DNA of 7,632 nt from positions 1-7,632 of the forward strand of contig JAJAYX010000813.1 in assembly GCA_026785985.1 (NCBI GenBank), written 5' to 3'. The translations under genes and the position numbers were made by a program. Source of the stretch: Rudanella sp. (GTDB lineage Bacteria; Bacteroidota; Bacteroidia; Cytophagales; Spirosomataceae). A model generated the notes under the pieces. That model was not told where the DNA came from, made no database searches, and saw only the letters and a list, made by a program, of their open reading frames with translations. Within the stretch, counting starts at the first letter, position 1. Each line of letters begins with the position of its first letter. Below are positions 1 through 5,043 of this stretch, in pieces.

Positions 1-1196
1 CGACCAAATTCGGAGCCAACAACAAATACGGGATATTCCCCTCGTTTTCGGCGGGCTGGCGATTACCGGAAGAAAACTTCCTGAAATCGGGGCCATTCTC
101 AGATCTGAAAATCCGGGCGGGTTACGGTCAAACTGGTAATCAGGAGATTCCGTCGAAAATCACGCAGGCGTTGTTTACCTCGTCGGTAGGGCCAACCACG
201 AGCTACCCCCTTGATGACTCAACCAGTTATCCGGCCAGCACCTCCTGTACCCGCCTGGCCAACCCTGATATTCAGTGGGAAGTGTCGACGCAGACGGACA
301 TCGGGCTGGACTTTGGCCTGTTCAACGGCGCGTTGACGGGCACAGTTGACTATTTCCGCAAGGTGTCGGGCAAGATTCTGCTCGAAGTGATCCCCGCCGA
401 CCCAATTCAGCCAGCCTCGACGTACTGGACTAACGTACCGGATATGACCATCACCAACCAGGGCCTCGAACTCGACCTGAACTACCGCTACGTGAATACC
501 AGCGGGTTCCGGTTCGACATCGGCGGCAACATCACGTTCATCAAAAACGTGGTGAACAACTCGCCTTACTCGGTCATCACGTCCGGGTCGGCATCGGGCG
601 CGGGCCTGACCTCGGCCACGGTCAACGGCTACGTGAACGGGCAACTCATCGGAACGTTTTTCCTGCGCGAATACATCGGTATTGACGAGAAAGGCGTTAG
701 CAAACACAGCGATACCAACGGCGACGGCATTGGCGGGACCGACAAAGACCGGATTGCGGCTGGCAGTGCCTTACCCACGCGGCAGTTTAACCTGAACGGC
801 AGTGTGGCCTACAAGGGCTTCGACCTGACGGCTAACTTCAACGGCGTTTCGGGCAACAAACTGTACGACAACACAGCCAATGCCTTCTTCTACAAGGCTC
901 GCTTAGTGAAAGGGCTGAACGGCCCCGCCGAAGCAATCGGCGAACCTACCGAGTCGATTAATAATGCGGCTCCGGTTTCGACGCGCTTCCTGAAAGACGG
1001 AGCCTTTTTCCGGCTCAACAACCTGTCGCTGGGCTATACCCTTGACCCAAAAATGCTGGGCATGAACCGGTGGATTTCGGGCGTTCGGCTGTCGGCAACG
1101 GGCCAGAATCTGTTCGTTATCACGAAGTACAACGGCTTTGACCCGGAGGTAAACACCGACCGCACTGTCGACCGGAATCTCAAAATGGAAGCCTAA
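1..1196 (+). CDS. SusC/RagA-family TonB-linked outer membrane protein, 5'-partial and C-terminally truncated
   Basis: The reading frame is open from position 3 and enters from beyond the left edge, so the TTG at 171 is internal and not a start. SusC proteins form the outer-membrane barrel that takes up glycans or peptides with a SusD lid, powered by TonB. Landmarks seen in order are NKYGIFPSFSAGWRLPEENF, RAGYGQTGNQEIP, the calcium-loop-like DTNGDGIGGTDKDR, FLKDGAFFRLNNLSLGYTL and TGQNLFVITKYNGFDPEVN, all typical of the C-terminal barrel of this family. Family members normally continue about 25-30 residues after FDPEVNTDRTVD and end in a beta-strand with a terminal aromatic residue. Here the frame instead ends in RNLKMEA and a TAA. 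No susD follows. I infer that the 3' end was lost by rearrangement, so the product probably cannot be assembled by the Bam machinery. Confidence 0.93.
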   Translation, partial: TKFGANNKYGIFPSFSAGWRLPEENFLKSGPFSDLKIRAGYGQTGNQEIPSKITQALFTSSVGPTTSYPLDDSTSYPASTSCTRLANPDIQWEVSTQTDIGLDFGLFNGALTGTVDYFRKVSGKILLEVIPADPIQPASTYWTNVPDMTITNQGLELDLNYRYVNTSGFRFDIGGNITFIKNVVNNSPYSVITSGSASGAGLTSATVNGYVNGQLIGTFFLREYIGIDEKGVSKHSDTNGDGIGGTDKDRIAAGSALPTRQFNLNGSVAYKGFDLTANFNGVSGNKLYDNTANAFFYKARLVKGLNGPAEAIGEPTESINNAAPVSTRFLKDGAFFRLNNLSLGYTLDPKMLGMNRWISGVRLSATGQNLFVITKYNGFDPEVNTDRTVDRNLKMEA

Positions 1197-1302
1197 ACTT
1201 GCACAACCGGGGCGTTCAAATTGTCACACGGAACCCGCCGAACGAACACAAATCATGATCTTTGGGACATGCGACCTGTCGACCGAAACCCGGAATGCAA
1301 GC
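1165..1302 (+). repeat. Imperfect direct repeat pair spanning the SusC break
   Basis: A 28-base unit at 1165-1192, at the end of the porin gene, starts CTGTCGACCG and ends AAGC. It is matched by a 27-base unit at 1276-1302 with the same first ten bases and most of the rest (AAxCxC, then AATGxAAGC). The first copy begins exactly where the porin stops resembling its family. It could be a recombination footprint or a coincidence; only two copies were found by eye. Confidence 0.4.
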
Positions 1303-1328
1303 ACTTTATGAACCATCACCCAACGCCA
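1197..1328. other. Non-coding stretch after the porin break
   Basis: No convincing gene is seen. All three forward frames are open for short distances, but none gives a recognisable protein. No remnant of the missing SusC tail or of SusD was found in any forward frame or on the reverse strand. It leads directly into the hairpin-rich region that starts at 1329. Confidence 0.5.
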
Positions 1329-1451
1329 CCAAGTGTGATGACGAGCGTAGCGAGACATTTACACACTTGGGATGTTGGGCTACCAACGTTGCATACCCGA
1401 CGAGCAACCTGTTGCCTACGAAGCCTGCCTAACCAAAGGTGGGCTTTTTTA
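1329..1451 (+). ncRNA. Candidate structured non-coding RNA (series of hairpins ending in a terminator)
   Basis: Four consecutive hairpins can be drawn on the + strand. The first pairs CCAAGTGTG (1329-1337) with CACACTTGG (1362-1370), a perfect 9-bp stem whose 24-nt loop contains CGAGCGTAGCGAG, a motif I associate with mobile-element DNA. The second pairs ATGTTGG (1372-1378) with CCAACGT (1383-1389) around the tetraloop GCTA, with one G-U pair. The third is a short GCAA/TTGC stem at 1404-1415. The last is an intrinsic terminator at 1421-1450. No credible protein precedes this terminator, which supports an RNA gene or a long structured leader or trailer. No known RNA family is recognised, the 5' end is undefined, and no promoter was identified. 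Confidence 0.4.
1421..1450 (+). terminator. Intrinsic terminator
   Basis: The arm AAGCCTGCC (1421-1429) pairs with GGTGGGCTT (1438-1446) over nine positions, two of them G-U. The loop is 8 nt, and the stem is followed by a run of six T ending at 1450. It ends the candidate structured RNA and has no good protein-coding gene directly upstream. Confidence 0.7.
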
Positions 1452-1496
1452 TTACCCGAAACAACAGAAAAAATCTGAAAATAAATGCTAAAACAC

Positions 1497-1527
1497 TTGT
1501 TTCGCAACGAAACAGATCCTACGTTTC
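1497..1527 (+). promoter_or_regulatory. Bacteroidota-type promoter with palindromic operator candidate
   Basis: TTG at 1497-1499 is followed 20 bases later by TACGTTTC (1520-1527), one mismatch from the Bacteroidota -7 box TAnnTTTG and near the expected spacing. Between the two boxes lies a perfect inverted repeat, TGTTTCG-CAA-CGAAACA (1498-1514). A palindrome placed between -33 and -7 is a classic operator position. A lone half-site CGAAACA also occurs at 1457-1463. It would drive the small gene at 1573 and the HTH gene behind it. This is inferred from sequence only. Confidence 0.42.
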
Positions 1528-1572
1528 TCTAGTAATCATTGCAAGAACATAACACGGAAAGAAATTGACAAA

Positions 1573-1737
1573 ATGATTGCCCTGCATGAGGGATTGCGAG
1601 ATAGGGCTTTGCGGTTGCTTCGGCTGATACTGGAAACAAAAGAAGCAAACGGTCAGGAAACGCAATTCGCCCGCGCATTTATCATCAACAAAGCAATGAT
1701 CGAATGGTTGAATGGACTGAAAGCAGACGATGAATGA
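1573..1737 (+). CDS. Small hypothetical protein, 54 residues
   Basis: This helical, charged protein has no recognised family: MIALHEGLRDRALRLLRLIL near the N-terminus, then an AFIINKAMIEWLNGL helix, ending KADDE. No signal peptide or membrane segment is seen. The frame is open back to 1492, and the residues before the ATG (TRKEIDK) read like coding sequence. An ATA at 1549 stands where an ATG start would fit, so the true N-terminus may be about eight residues longer or may have decayed. The gene lies just downstream of the promoter and palindrome at 1497-1527. It ends five bases before a GGGGGC/GCCCCC hairpin and about 37 bases before the next gene's favoured start, which suggests one transcript. 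Confidence 0.5.
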   Translation: MIALHEGLRDRALRLLRLILETKEANGQETQFARAFIINKAMIEWLNGLKADDE

Positions 1738-1742
1738 CAACC

Positions 1743-1758
1743 GGGGGCTTTCGCCCCC
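1743..1758 (+). promoter_or_regulatory. Perfect GC hairpin between the small ORF and the HTH gene
   Basis: GGGGGC (1743-1748) pairs perfectly with GCCCCC (1753-1758) across a TTTC loop. No T-run follows, so it is not a full terminator. It sits 16 bases before the ATG at 1775 and could act as an mRNA stabiliser, a processing site or a partial attenuator. Its right arm plus AC (GCCCCCAC, 1753-1760) is identical to the left arm of the terminator at 2086-2118, so the two structures could also pair with each other. Confidence 0.5.
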
Positions 1759-1774
1759 ACAAATCTATACAATT

Positions 1775-2053
1775 ATGGTAGCTGAGAATGTGGATTTTGA
1801 AAAAGAACTGAGAGGCATTGAGCAACAAACCAACGACAGTATCAACTATATCAAGTCGTTAGGCTTAAAACTCCCTGATGTTGTGCTGGATATGTCGGAG
1901 TGGCTAACAATCAAACGCTACGCCGAACGGCATGGCCTGACCACACAGGTAGTAACGAACTGGATTGCACGGGGTATTATTCCGGCGGATTCCGTCAGAG
2001 ACGTACCCGAACTCAACAACCTTAGATTGGTCAAAGACCAGTCTTACCGTTAA
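1775..2053 (+). CDS. Small helix-turn-helix (excisionase/MerR-like) DNA-binding protein
   Basis: The product is 92 residues from the ATG at 1775. An in-frame ATG at 1730 would give 107, but its extension merely translates the GGGGGC hairpin (RGLSPP), so the later start is preferred. The N-terminal half is a charged helix (FEKELRGIEQQTNDSINYIK). Residues 43-68 (WLTIKRYAERHGLTTQVVTN, then WIARG) form a winged-helix or HTH_17-type motif in which a tryptophan and the turn glycine are well placed. The tail IPADSVRDVPELNNLRLVKD resembles small HTH proteins of Bacteroidota plasmids and phages. Likely role: a transcriptional regulator or recombination directionality factor. No integrase is present here. 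Two terminators follow at once. Confidence 0.7.
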   Translation: MVAENVDFEKELRGIEQQTNDSINYIKSLGLKLPDVVLDMSEWLTIKRYAERHGLTTQVVTNWIARGIIPADSVRDVPELNNLRLVKDQSYR

Positions 2054-2073
2054 CTGTGTCAACCACAGTTTTT
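2052..2073 (+). terminator. Intrinsic terminator overlapping the HTH stop codon
   Basis: AACTGTG (2052-2058) pairs perfectly with CACAGTT (2064-2070) across the 5-nt loop TCAAC, and a run of T extends to 2073. The left arm begins inside the TAA stop codon of the HTH gene. The stem is AT-containing, so it is probably the weaker of the two tandem terminators. Confidence 0.6.
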
Positions 2074-2085
2074 GTGATGATGCCG

Positions 2086-2118
2086 AAATGCCCCCACTGA
2101 TAGTGGGGGCATTTTTTT
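2086..2118 (+). terminator. Strong intrinsic terminator (second of a tandem pair)
   Basis: ATGCCCCCAC (2088-2097) and GTGGGGGCAT (2103-2112) form a perfect 10-bp stem around the loop TGATA, extended by A-T pairs and followed by a long T-run (2112-2118). It insulates the AT-rich gene at 2154 from upstream transcription. Confidence 0.85.
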
Positions 2119-2120
2119 CT

Positions 2121-2132
2121 TGTAAACTTACA
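2121..2132 (+). promoter_or_regulatory. Palindrome upstream of the second HTH gene, operator candidate
   Basis: TGTAA-AC-TTACA (2121-2132) is a perfect inverted repeat 22 bases before the ATG at 2154, in a very AT-rich leader that also contains TACAT, a long T-run and GTACA. Its position between a strong terminator and an HTH gene fits an autoregulatory operator. No clear -33/-7 pair could be assigned, and A/T-rich palindromes arise easily by chance. Confidence 0.3.
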
Positions 2133-2153
2133 TTTTTTTTGTACATCAACGTA

Positions 2154-2507
2154 ATGGAGGGCAGATTTAACGATATTGACGCATACTTGGATAGTCTCCT
2201 AAAGGCCGAAAAGCCTACTTTACAGAGTTTGTTTGACAAAAAACTCATCGATCCCAAAATTGGCCAAACGACTGCTCTCGATATTATGGGAGTTCAGTCA
2301 CGGGCTATTAAAGGTATTTTAGCTGGCTCACAAAAATTAGTTGATGTAAGAAATCTCATTAAACTTGCTAATTTTCTACAATTACCTAAAGAACAAATAA
2401 TTGAATTATTTCTTGAAATAATAGAGAAGAATTTTCCAACCAATAATAGGCTGATTGTGTCACTCCTTCGGGGTTCTGAAAGGGGATCACCGGCTACTTT
2501 TCTATAA
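2154..2507 (+). CDS. XRE-like helix-turn-helix protein, probably 3'-truncated
   Basis: The product is 117 residues. The ATG at 2154 is chosen because the longer open frame runs back through the terminator at 2086-2118. Residues 1-38 are a helical lead (DIDAYLDSLLKAEKPTLQSL). Residues 40-88 (ALDIMGVQSRAIKGILAGSQ, then a VDVRNLIKLANFLQLP helix) look like a Cro/C1-type HTH of the antitoxin or repressor kind. From residue 100 (base 2451) the frame runs into a hairpin-rich junction and ends RGSERGSPATFL inside a palindrome. I infer that a longer native C-terminus was lost; if this was an antitoxin, its toxin partner is absent. Base composition is much more AT-rich than the neighbouring genes, suggesting transfer. 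Confidence 0.7.
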   Translation: MEGRFNDIDAYLDSLLKAEKPTLQSLFDKKLIDPKIGQTTALDIMGVQSRAIKGILAGSQKLVDVRNLIKLANFLQLPKEQIIELFLEIIEKNFPTNNRLIVSLLRGSERGSPATFL

Positions 2508-2530
2508 AAATGACACCCTTTCAGGGTTAG
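2458..2530 (+). repeat. Pair of related hairpin units with TTC loops
   Basis: Unit 1 is TGTC-ACTCC-TTC-GGGGT (2458-2474) and unit 2 is TGAC-ACCCT-TTC-AGGGT (2511-2527), 53 bases apart in the same orientation. Both fold into a 5-bp stem with the same TTC loop. The stem bases differ between copies but stay paired, with one G-U in unit 1. A CTGAAAGGG (2476-2484) / CCCTTTCAG (2516-2524) inverted match also links them. The pattern resembles REP-like elements or the subterminal hairpins of Y1-type transposons, but no transposase is visible. Confidence 0.45.
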
Positions 2531-2562
2531 AAGTTTTTATAAGAAAGCCCTGCCAAAGTAGC
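2493..2562. terminator. Nested bidirectional terminator between convergent genes
   Basis: Three nested arm pairs are seen: GCTACTTT (2493-2500) with AAAGTAGC (2555-2562), ATAAAAA (2504-2510) with TTTTTAT (2534-2540), and ACCCT (2515-2519) with AGGGT (2523-2527) around TTC. A/T tracts flank the core hairpin on both sides, so it can terminate transcription in either direction. It separates the HTH gene (stop at 2505-2507, inside the structure) from the convergent methyltransferase that ends at 2583. Confidence 0.65.
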
Positions 2563-2582
2563 TTCTGCAAATAAACCATTTC

Positions 2583-3350
2583 TCACTTCGTCGCTACATA
2601 GAAGAAATCCAGGCTCCCCGCCGGATGCTGGCTAACGAGGTAATCAGTGTGGTGAATCTCGGCGGCAAGGCCATCCTGTTGCAGAAGGCGGTCGCGGTTC
2701 ATACGGTTGGCAATGTCGTAGGGCACCTGCAACAATCGGCGGGGCAGCCGGTATTGCAGCTTGAAAATGTCCCAGCGGGTGAATCGCTCCACCGACTTTT
2801 TGTTCTGCTCATAATAGGTCATCACCTTGTCGTTGCCGTGGATACCCCGCGTCTCGATCAAAGGGAAATACCGGCCCATTAACGCCCGCAGTTCGTCGGC
2901 CACGTATTCGCGGACGTGCCAGGGGTTGCGCGTGAGCGAGAATGTTTTGTTCACAGTGGTTAGCAGCAGTTTGCCGCCCGGCTTGAGCACCCGGTAGGCC
3001 TCTTTCACAAACAGGTCGTCGTTGTCGATGTGTTCGATTACCTGGAACGTCACGATAAAATCGAAGGTGTTATTGGCGAAACCCGATAGGGGAGGGATGT
3101 TGACCGCAATGAACGTCGATTGGGGGTATTCGCGCTGGAGTGAGCCGATGAGGTCTTCGTTTTTGTCGATGCCTGTGTAGTGGTCGGCAGCCTGCGTGAG
3201 CAGTTCCAGCCCCCGGCCCCAACCGCACCCAATTTCGAGCACATTACCCCGTACCATGCCCGCTGCCTCGACATAGGGGAACAGCAAACGCTGATGAACG
3301 GGGTTGTCGGAGGTGATTTTGGCGGAGGTAATCTCAGTGGTTTTGTACAT
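2583..3350 (-). CDS. Class I SAM-dependent methyltransferase (Methyltransf_11 type)
   Basis: The product is 255 residues, cytoplasmic, and of usual length for the family. The SAM-binding motif I is at residues 36-47 (NVLEIGCGWGRG), the acidic residue after strand 2 is D62 (YTGIDKNEDL), the strand-4 motif is FDFIVTFQVIEHIDN (96-110), and VLKPGG (121-126) precedes strand 5. The C-terminal half, including NPWHVREY and a basic stretch RLPRRLLQ, would shape the acceptor site. The acceptor cannot be named: a sugar, lipid or small molecule is possible. The start is the ATG whose complement is at 3348-3350. It is divergent from the GWxTD lipoprotein gene across about 114 bases and convergent with the AT-rich HTH gene. 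Confidence 0.88.
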   Translation of the reverse strand: MYKTTEITSAKITSDNPVHQRLLFPYVEAAGMVRGNVLEIGCGWGRGLELLTQAADHYTGIDKNEDLIGSLQREYPQSTFIAVNIPPLSGFANNTFDFIVTFQVIEHIDNDDLFVKEAYRVLKPGGKLLLTTVNKTFSLTRNPWHVREYVADELRALMGRYFPLIETRGIHGNDKVMTYYEQNKKSVERFTRWDIFKLQYRLPRRLLQVPYDIANRMNRDRLLQQDGLAAEIHHTDYLVSQHPAGSLDFFYVATK

Positions 3351-3354
3351 GTTA

Positions 3355-3362
3355 CAAAATTA
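3355..3362 (-). promoter_or_regulatory. Possible -7 box for the methyltransferase
   Basis: On the minus strand TAATTTTG fits the TAnnTTTG consensus, but it lies only four bases before the ATG and its nearest TTTG is about 14 bases upstream. It would imply a leaderless or nearly leaderless mRNA and may be coincidental. Confidence 0.22.
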
Positions 3363-3381
3363 CTGGTTTGGGCTGGCAAAG

Positions 3382-3418
3382 AAAAATCCCCGGCGACAAC
3401 CGTTAGGGGGTCTTTTTT
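3382..3418. terminator. Terminator-like hairpin in the divergent intergenic region
   Basis: An A-rich arm ending ATCCCC pairs with GGGGGT, followed by a run of six T, across a 14-nt loop (GGCGACAACCGTTA). The flanking A and T tracts extend the stem after one mismatch. Both flanking genes point away from it, so a role as a 3' end is odd. It may be a leader attenuator of the lipoprotein gene or a barrier between the divergent units. Confidence 0.4.
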
Positions 3419-3464
3419 CGTTACTTTATCGTATCTTATTCAGAACGTCACTCACTCGTTGTGT

Positions 3465-4913
3465 ATGCGACTGCTTTCCGCTTTAGTCCTGACTTTATTT
3501 ATTACGGCCTGTTCTACGTCCAAAAAGACGAATCCGACTGCCCGGCAGCAACCCACTGCATCCGATAATGCCCGCCAACCGTCGGCCCGGCTTGCCGACA
3601 GCGACCGCAAGGCCCCCGACGCACCAGCCACGGCGGCACGCCCGCTGAGTGCCGACCCCAATGCGGCTCAACGCCAGCCATCAGGCTCCTTTCGGCCAGT
3701 GAATGCCAATGCCGGTTCGTCAACGGCCCCGGTGGGCGGCAGTTCGTCGGGGAGCGATTATACCATCACGGCCATCAAAAGCAAGTTTCTGGCTATCGAC
3801 AGTTCGGCGGCCCGCGTGTTCCTGAATGTCTATACACGCACACCGGATGGCAAACCCATCAGCAACGTGAGCGATTTTAGCACCCGGTTCCTGGTCAATT
3901 ATGTGATTTATCCCGATTATAACAACCGCGAACGGCTCGGCTATGGCAACGTGCAGGCTACACCCGAAAATGTAACGGTGCAGGGCGATCACCTCGTGCT
4001 AACGTTTGACGTGAAGCGACCCAAAGAAGCCATTGGAGCCATTATGCTCACGGAGATTACGGAAGTCAACACGGGTAAAAAATCTTTGAACGACCTCCAG
4101 TTGCGGTTCCGGGCACCCCGCATCACCGACCGCTATACGCTCTTTGAAGGCAATGGTAAAACGCCCCAACTGCGCAATTTCGTCAGCCGCCACGACACGA
4201 TCCTGATTCGCGATGTGGCCGGAACGAGCAAACCGCTCTATGGTTTTCGGTATAAACATGAGTTCGACGCGGCTTCGTCGCCCATGAACACCGGCACACG
4301 CCCGGCGGCCAAAACCCTCGCGGTTGATTCCACGCTGATGGTGATGACCAATCAACCCTTCAGACTGCCCAAAGAAGGGCTGTATTTTTTCCTCGAAGAT
4401 ACTACCGATACCTATGGCCTGGGCCTGATGGTGACCGACAATCGGTTCCCCAGGCTGACCCGCCCCGAAAAACTGGTGAAGCCCGTTTTGTATGTCAGCA
4501 CCAGTTCTGAAATGACCGAACTGAACGCTACCACGGATGCCAAAAAATCGTTCGATAAGTATTGGCTGGGGTTAATGTCGGGCAATGAAGAAGTGGCCAA
4601 ACGAGCTATCCGGGCCTATTTTAACCGGGTTGAAGAAGCCAATAACCTCTTTACGACCTACAAAGAGGGCTGGAAAACCGACAAGGGCATGATCTATATT
4701 GTGCTTGGCCCCCCCGACCGGGTTCAGCGCAGCCGCGACCGCGAGGTATGGGTATATAACCGCCGGGCCAACGTGTCTGAAATCAATTTTACCTTCAACC
4801 GGAAACCCAACCAATTTGTGGATGACCATTATGAGCTGGTTCGCTATGCCGAATATCAGCCGGTCTGGTATCCTATTGTGGAAGCCTGGCGAACGGGAGC
4901 CATCCGGGAGTAA
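3465..4913 (+). CDS. GWxTD domain-containing lipoprotein
   Basis: The product is 482 residues. The ATG at 3465 gives a lipoprotein signal (MRLLSALVLTLFITAC) with lipobox ITAC and the lipidated cysteine at residue 16. The open frame extends further upstream but would overlap the opposing methyltransferase gene. Residues 17-98 are a low-complexity Ala/Pro/Ser/Gln-rich linker. A beta-rich region then leads to the diagnostic GWKTD at residues 402-406, within a segment continuing KGMIYIVLGPPDRV and EVWVY. GWxTD proteins are found mainly in Bacteroidota and related phyla and their function is unknown; location is inferred as periplasmic or outer-membrane-anchored. It stands alone, with a palindromic repeat between it and the rRNA methyltransferase. 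Confidence 0.9.
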   Translation: MRLLSALVLTLFITACSTSKKTNPTARQQPTASDNARQPSARLADSDRKAPDAPATAARPLSADPNAAQRQPSGSFRPVNANAGSSTAPVGGSSSGSDYTITAIKSKFLAIDSSAARVFLNVYTRTPDGKPISNVSDFSTRFLVNYVIYPDYNNRERLGYGNVQATPENVTVQGDHLVLTFDVKRPKEAIGAIMLTEITEVNTGKKSLNDLQLRFRAPRITDRYTLFEGNGKTPQLRNFVSRHDTILIRDVAGTSKPLYGFRYKHEFDAASSPMNTGTRPAAKTLAVDSTLMVMTNQPFRLPKEGLYFFLEDTTDTYGLGLMVTDNRFPRLTRPEKLVKPVLYVSTSSEMTELNATTDAKKSFDKYWLGLMSGNEEVAKRAIRAYFNRVEEANNLFTTYKEGWKTDKGMIYIVLGPPDRVQRSRDREVWVYNRRANVSEINFTFNRKPNQFVDDHYELVRYAEYQPVWYPIVEAWRTGAIRE

Positions 4914-4943
4914 AATTTCTTCTTAACCGCGTCGGTGGCCCGG

Positions 4944-5006
4944 CGCAAAGTCGCAAGTTTTACGCAAAGGTCGCAAGGTGAACTAGCTAACTTTGCGACC
5001 TTTGTG
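4944..5006. repeat. CGCAAAG(G)TCGCAAG intergenic palindromic repeat
   Basis: CGCAAAGTCGCAAG (4944-4957) is repeated as CGCAAAGGTCGCAAG (4963-4977), and its inverted copy is CTTTGCGACCTTTGTG (4991-5006), around a loop that includes CTAG. The last two copies form a stem of about 14 bp. From recollection, similar sequences are widespread between genes in Cytophagales and Flavobacteriia genomes. It probably also serves as the transcription end of the lipoprotein gene. Confidence 0.75.
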
Positions 5007-5043
5007 CTATCCTTCGCGCCGTTGCGGTTTATTAATACAAAGA

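Noticed and set aside
219..707. 162-residue reverse ORF opposite the porin
   Set aside because: It is antisense to a well-supported SusC frame, Arg/Val-rich, and has no family features; it is a shadow of GC-rich coding DNA.
1329..1451. tRNA, tmRNA or known riboswitch in the hairpin region
   Set aside because: No cloverleaf, no T-loop consensus and no recognised riboswitch core could be drawn.
1221..1478. 85-residue forward ORF
   Set aside because: It has low-complexity, His/Arg/Pro-rich composition and no recognisable domain. It translates straight through the four hairpins and the intrinsic terminator at 1421-1450.
1519..1740. 73-residue reverse ORF
   Set aside because: It is antisense to the small forward ORF and the promoter-like region; composition is Phe/Gln/Cys-rich with no motif. 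The forward frame has a promoter and operon context.
1965..2153. N-terminal extension of the AT-rich HTH protein
   Set aside because: The extension overlaps the upstream HTH gene and translates both terminators; the ATG at 2154 is the sensible start.
1904..2257. 117-residue reverse ORF
   Set aside because: It crosses two terminators and is antisense to both HTH genes.
2154..2507. Complete type II toxin-antitoxin pair
   Set aside because: Only the HTH-like gene is present; neither neighbour resembles a toxin, so a pair cannot be claimed.
3180..3464. N-terminal extension of the GWxTD protein
   Set aside because: It overlaps the opposing methyltransferase gene, and the lipoprotein signal begins exactly at 3465.
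4993..5043. N-terminal extension of RlmB
   Set aside because: It translates part of the palindromic repeat; the conserved domain begins after 5044.
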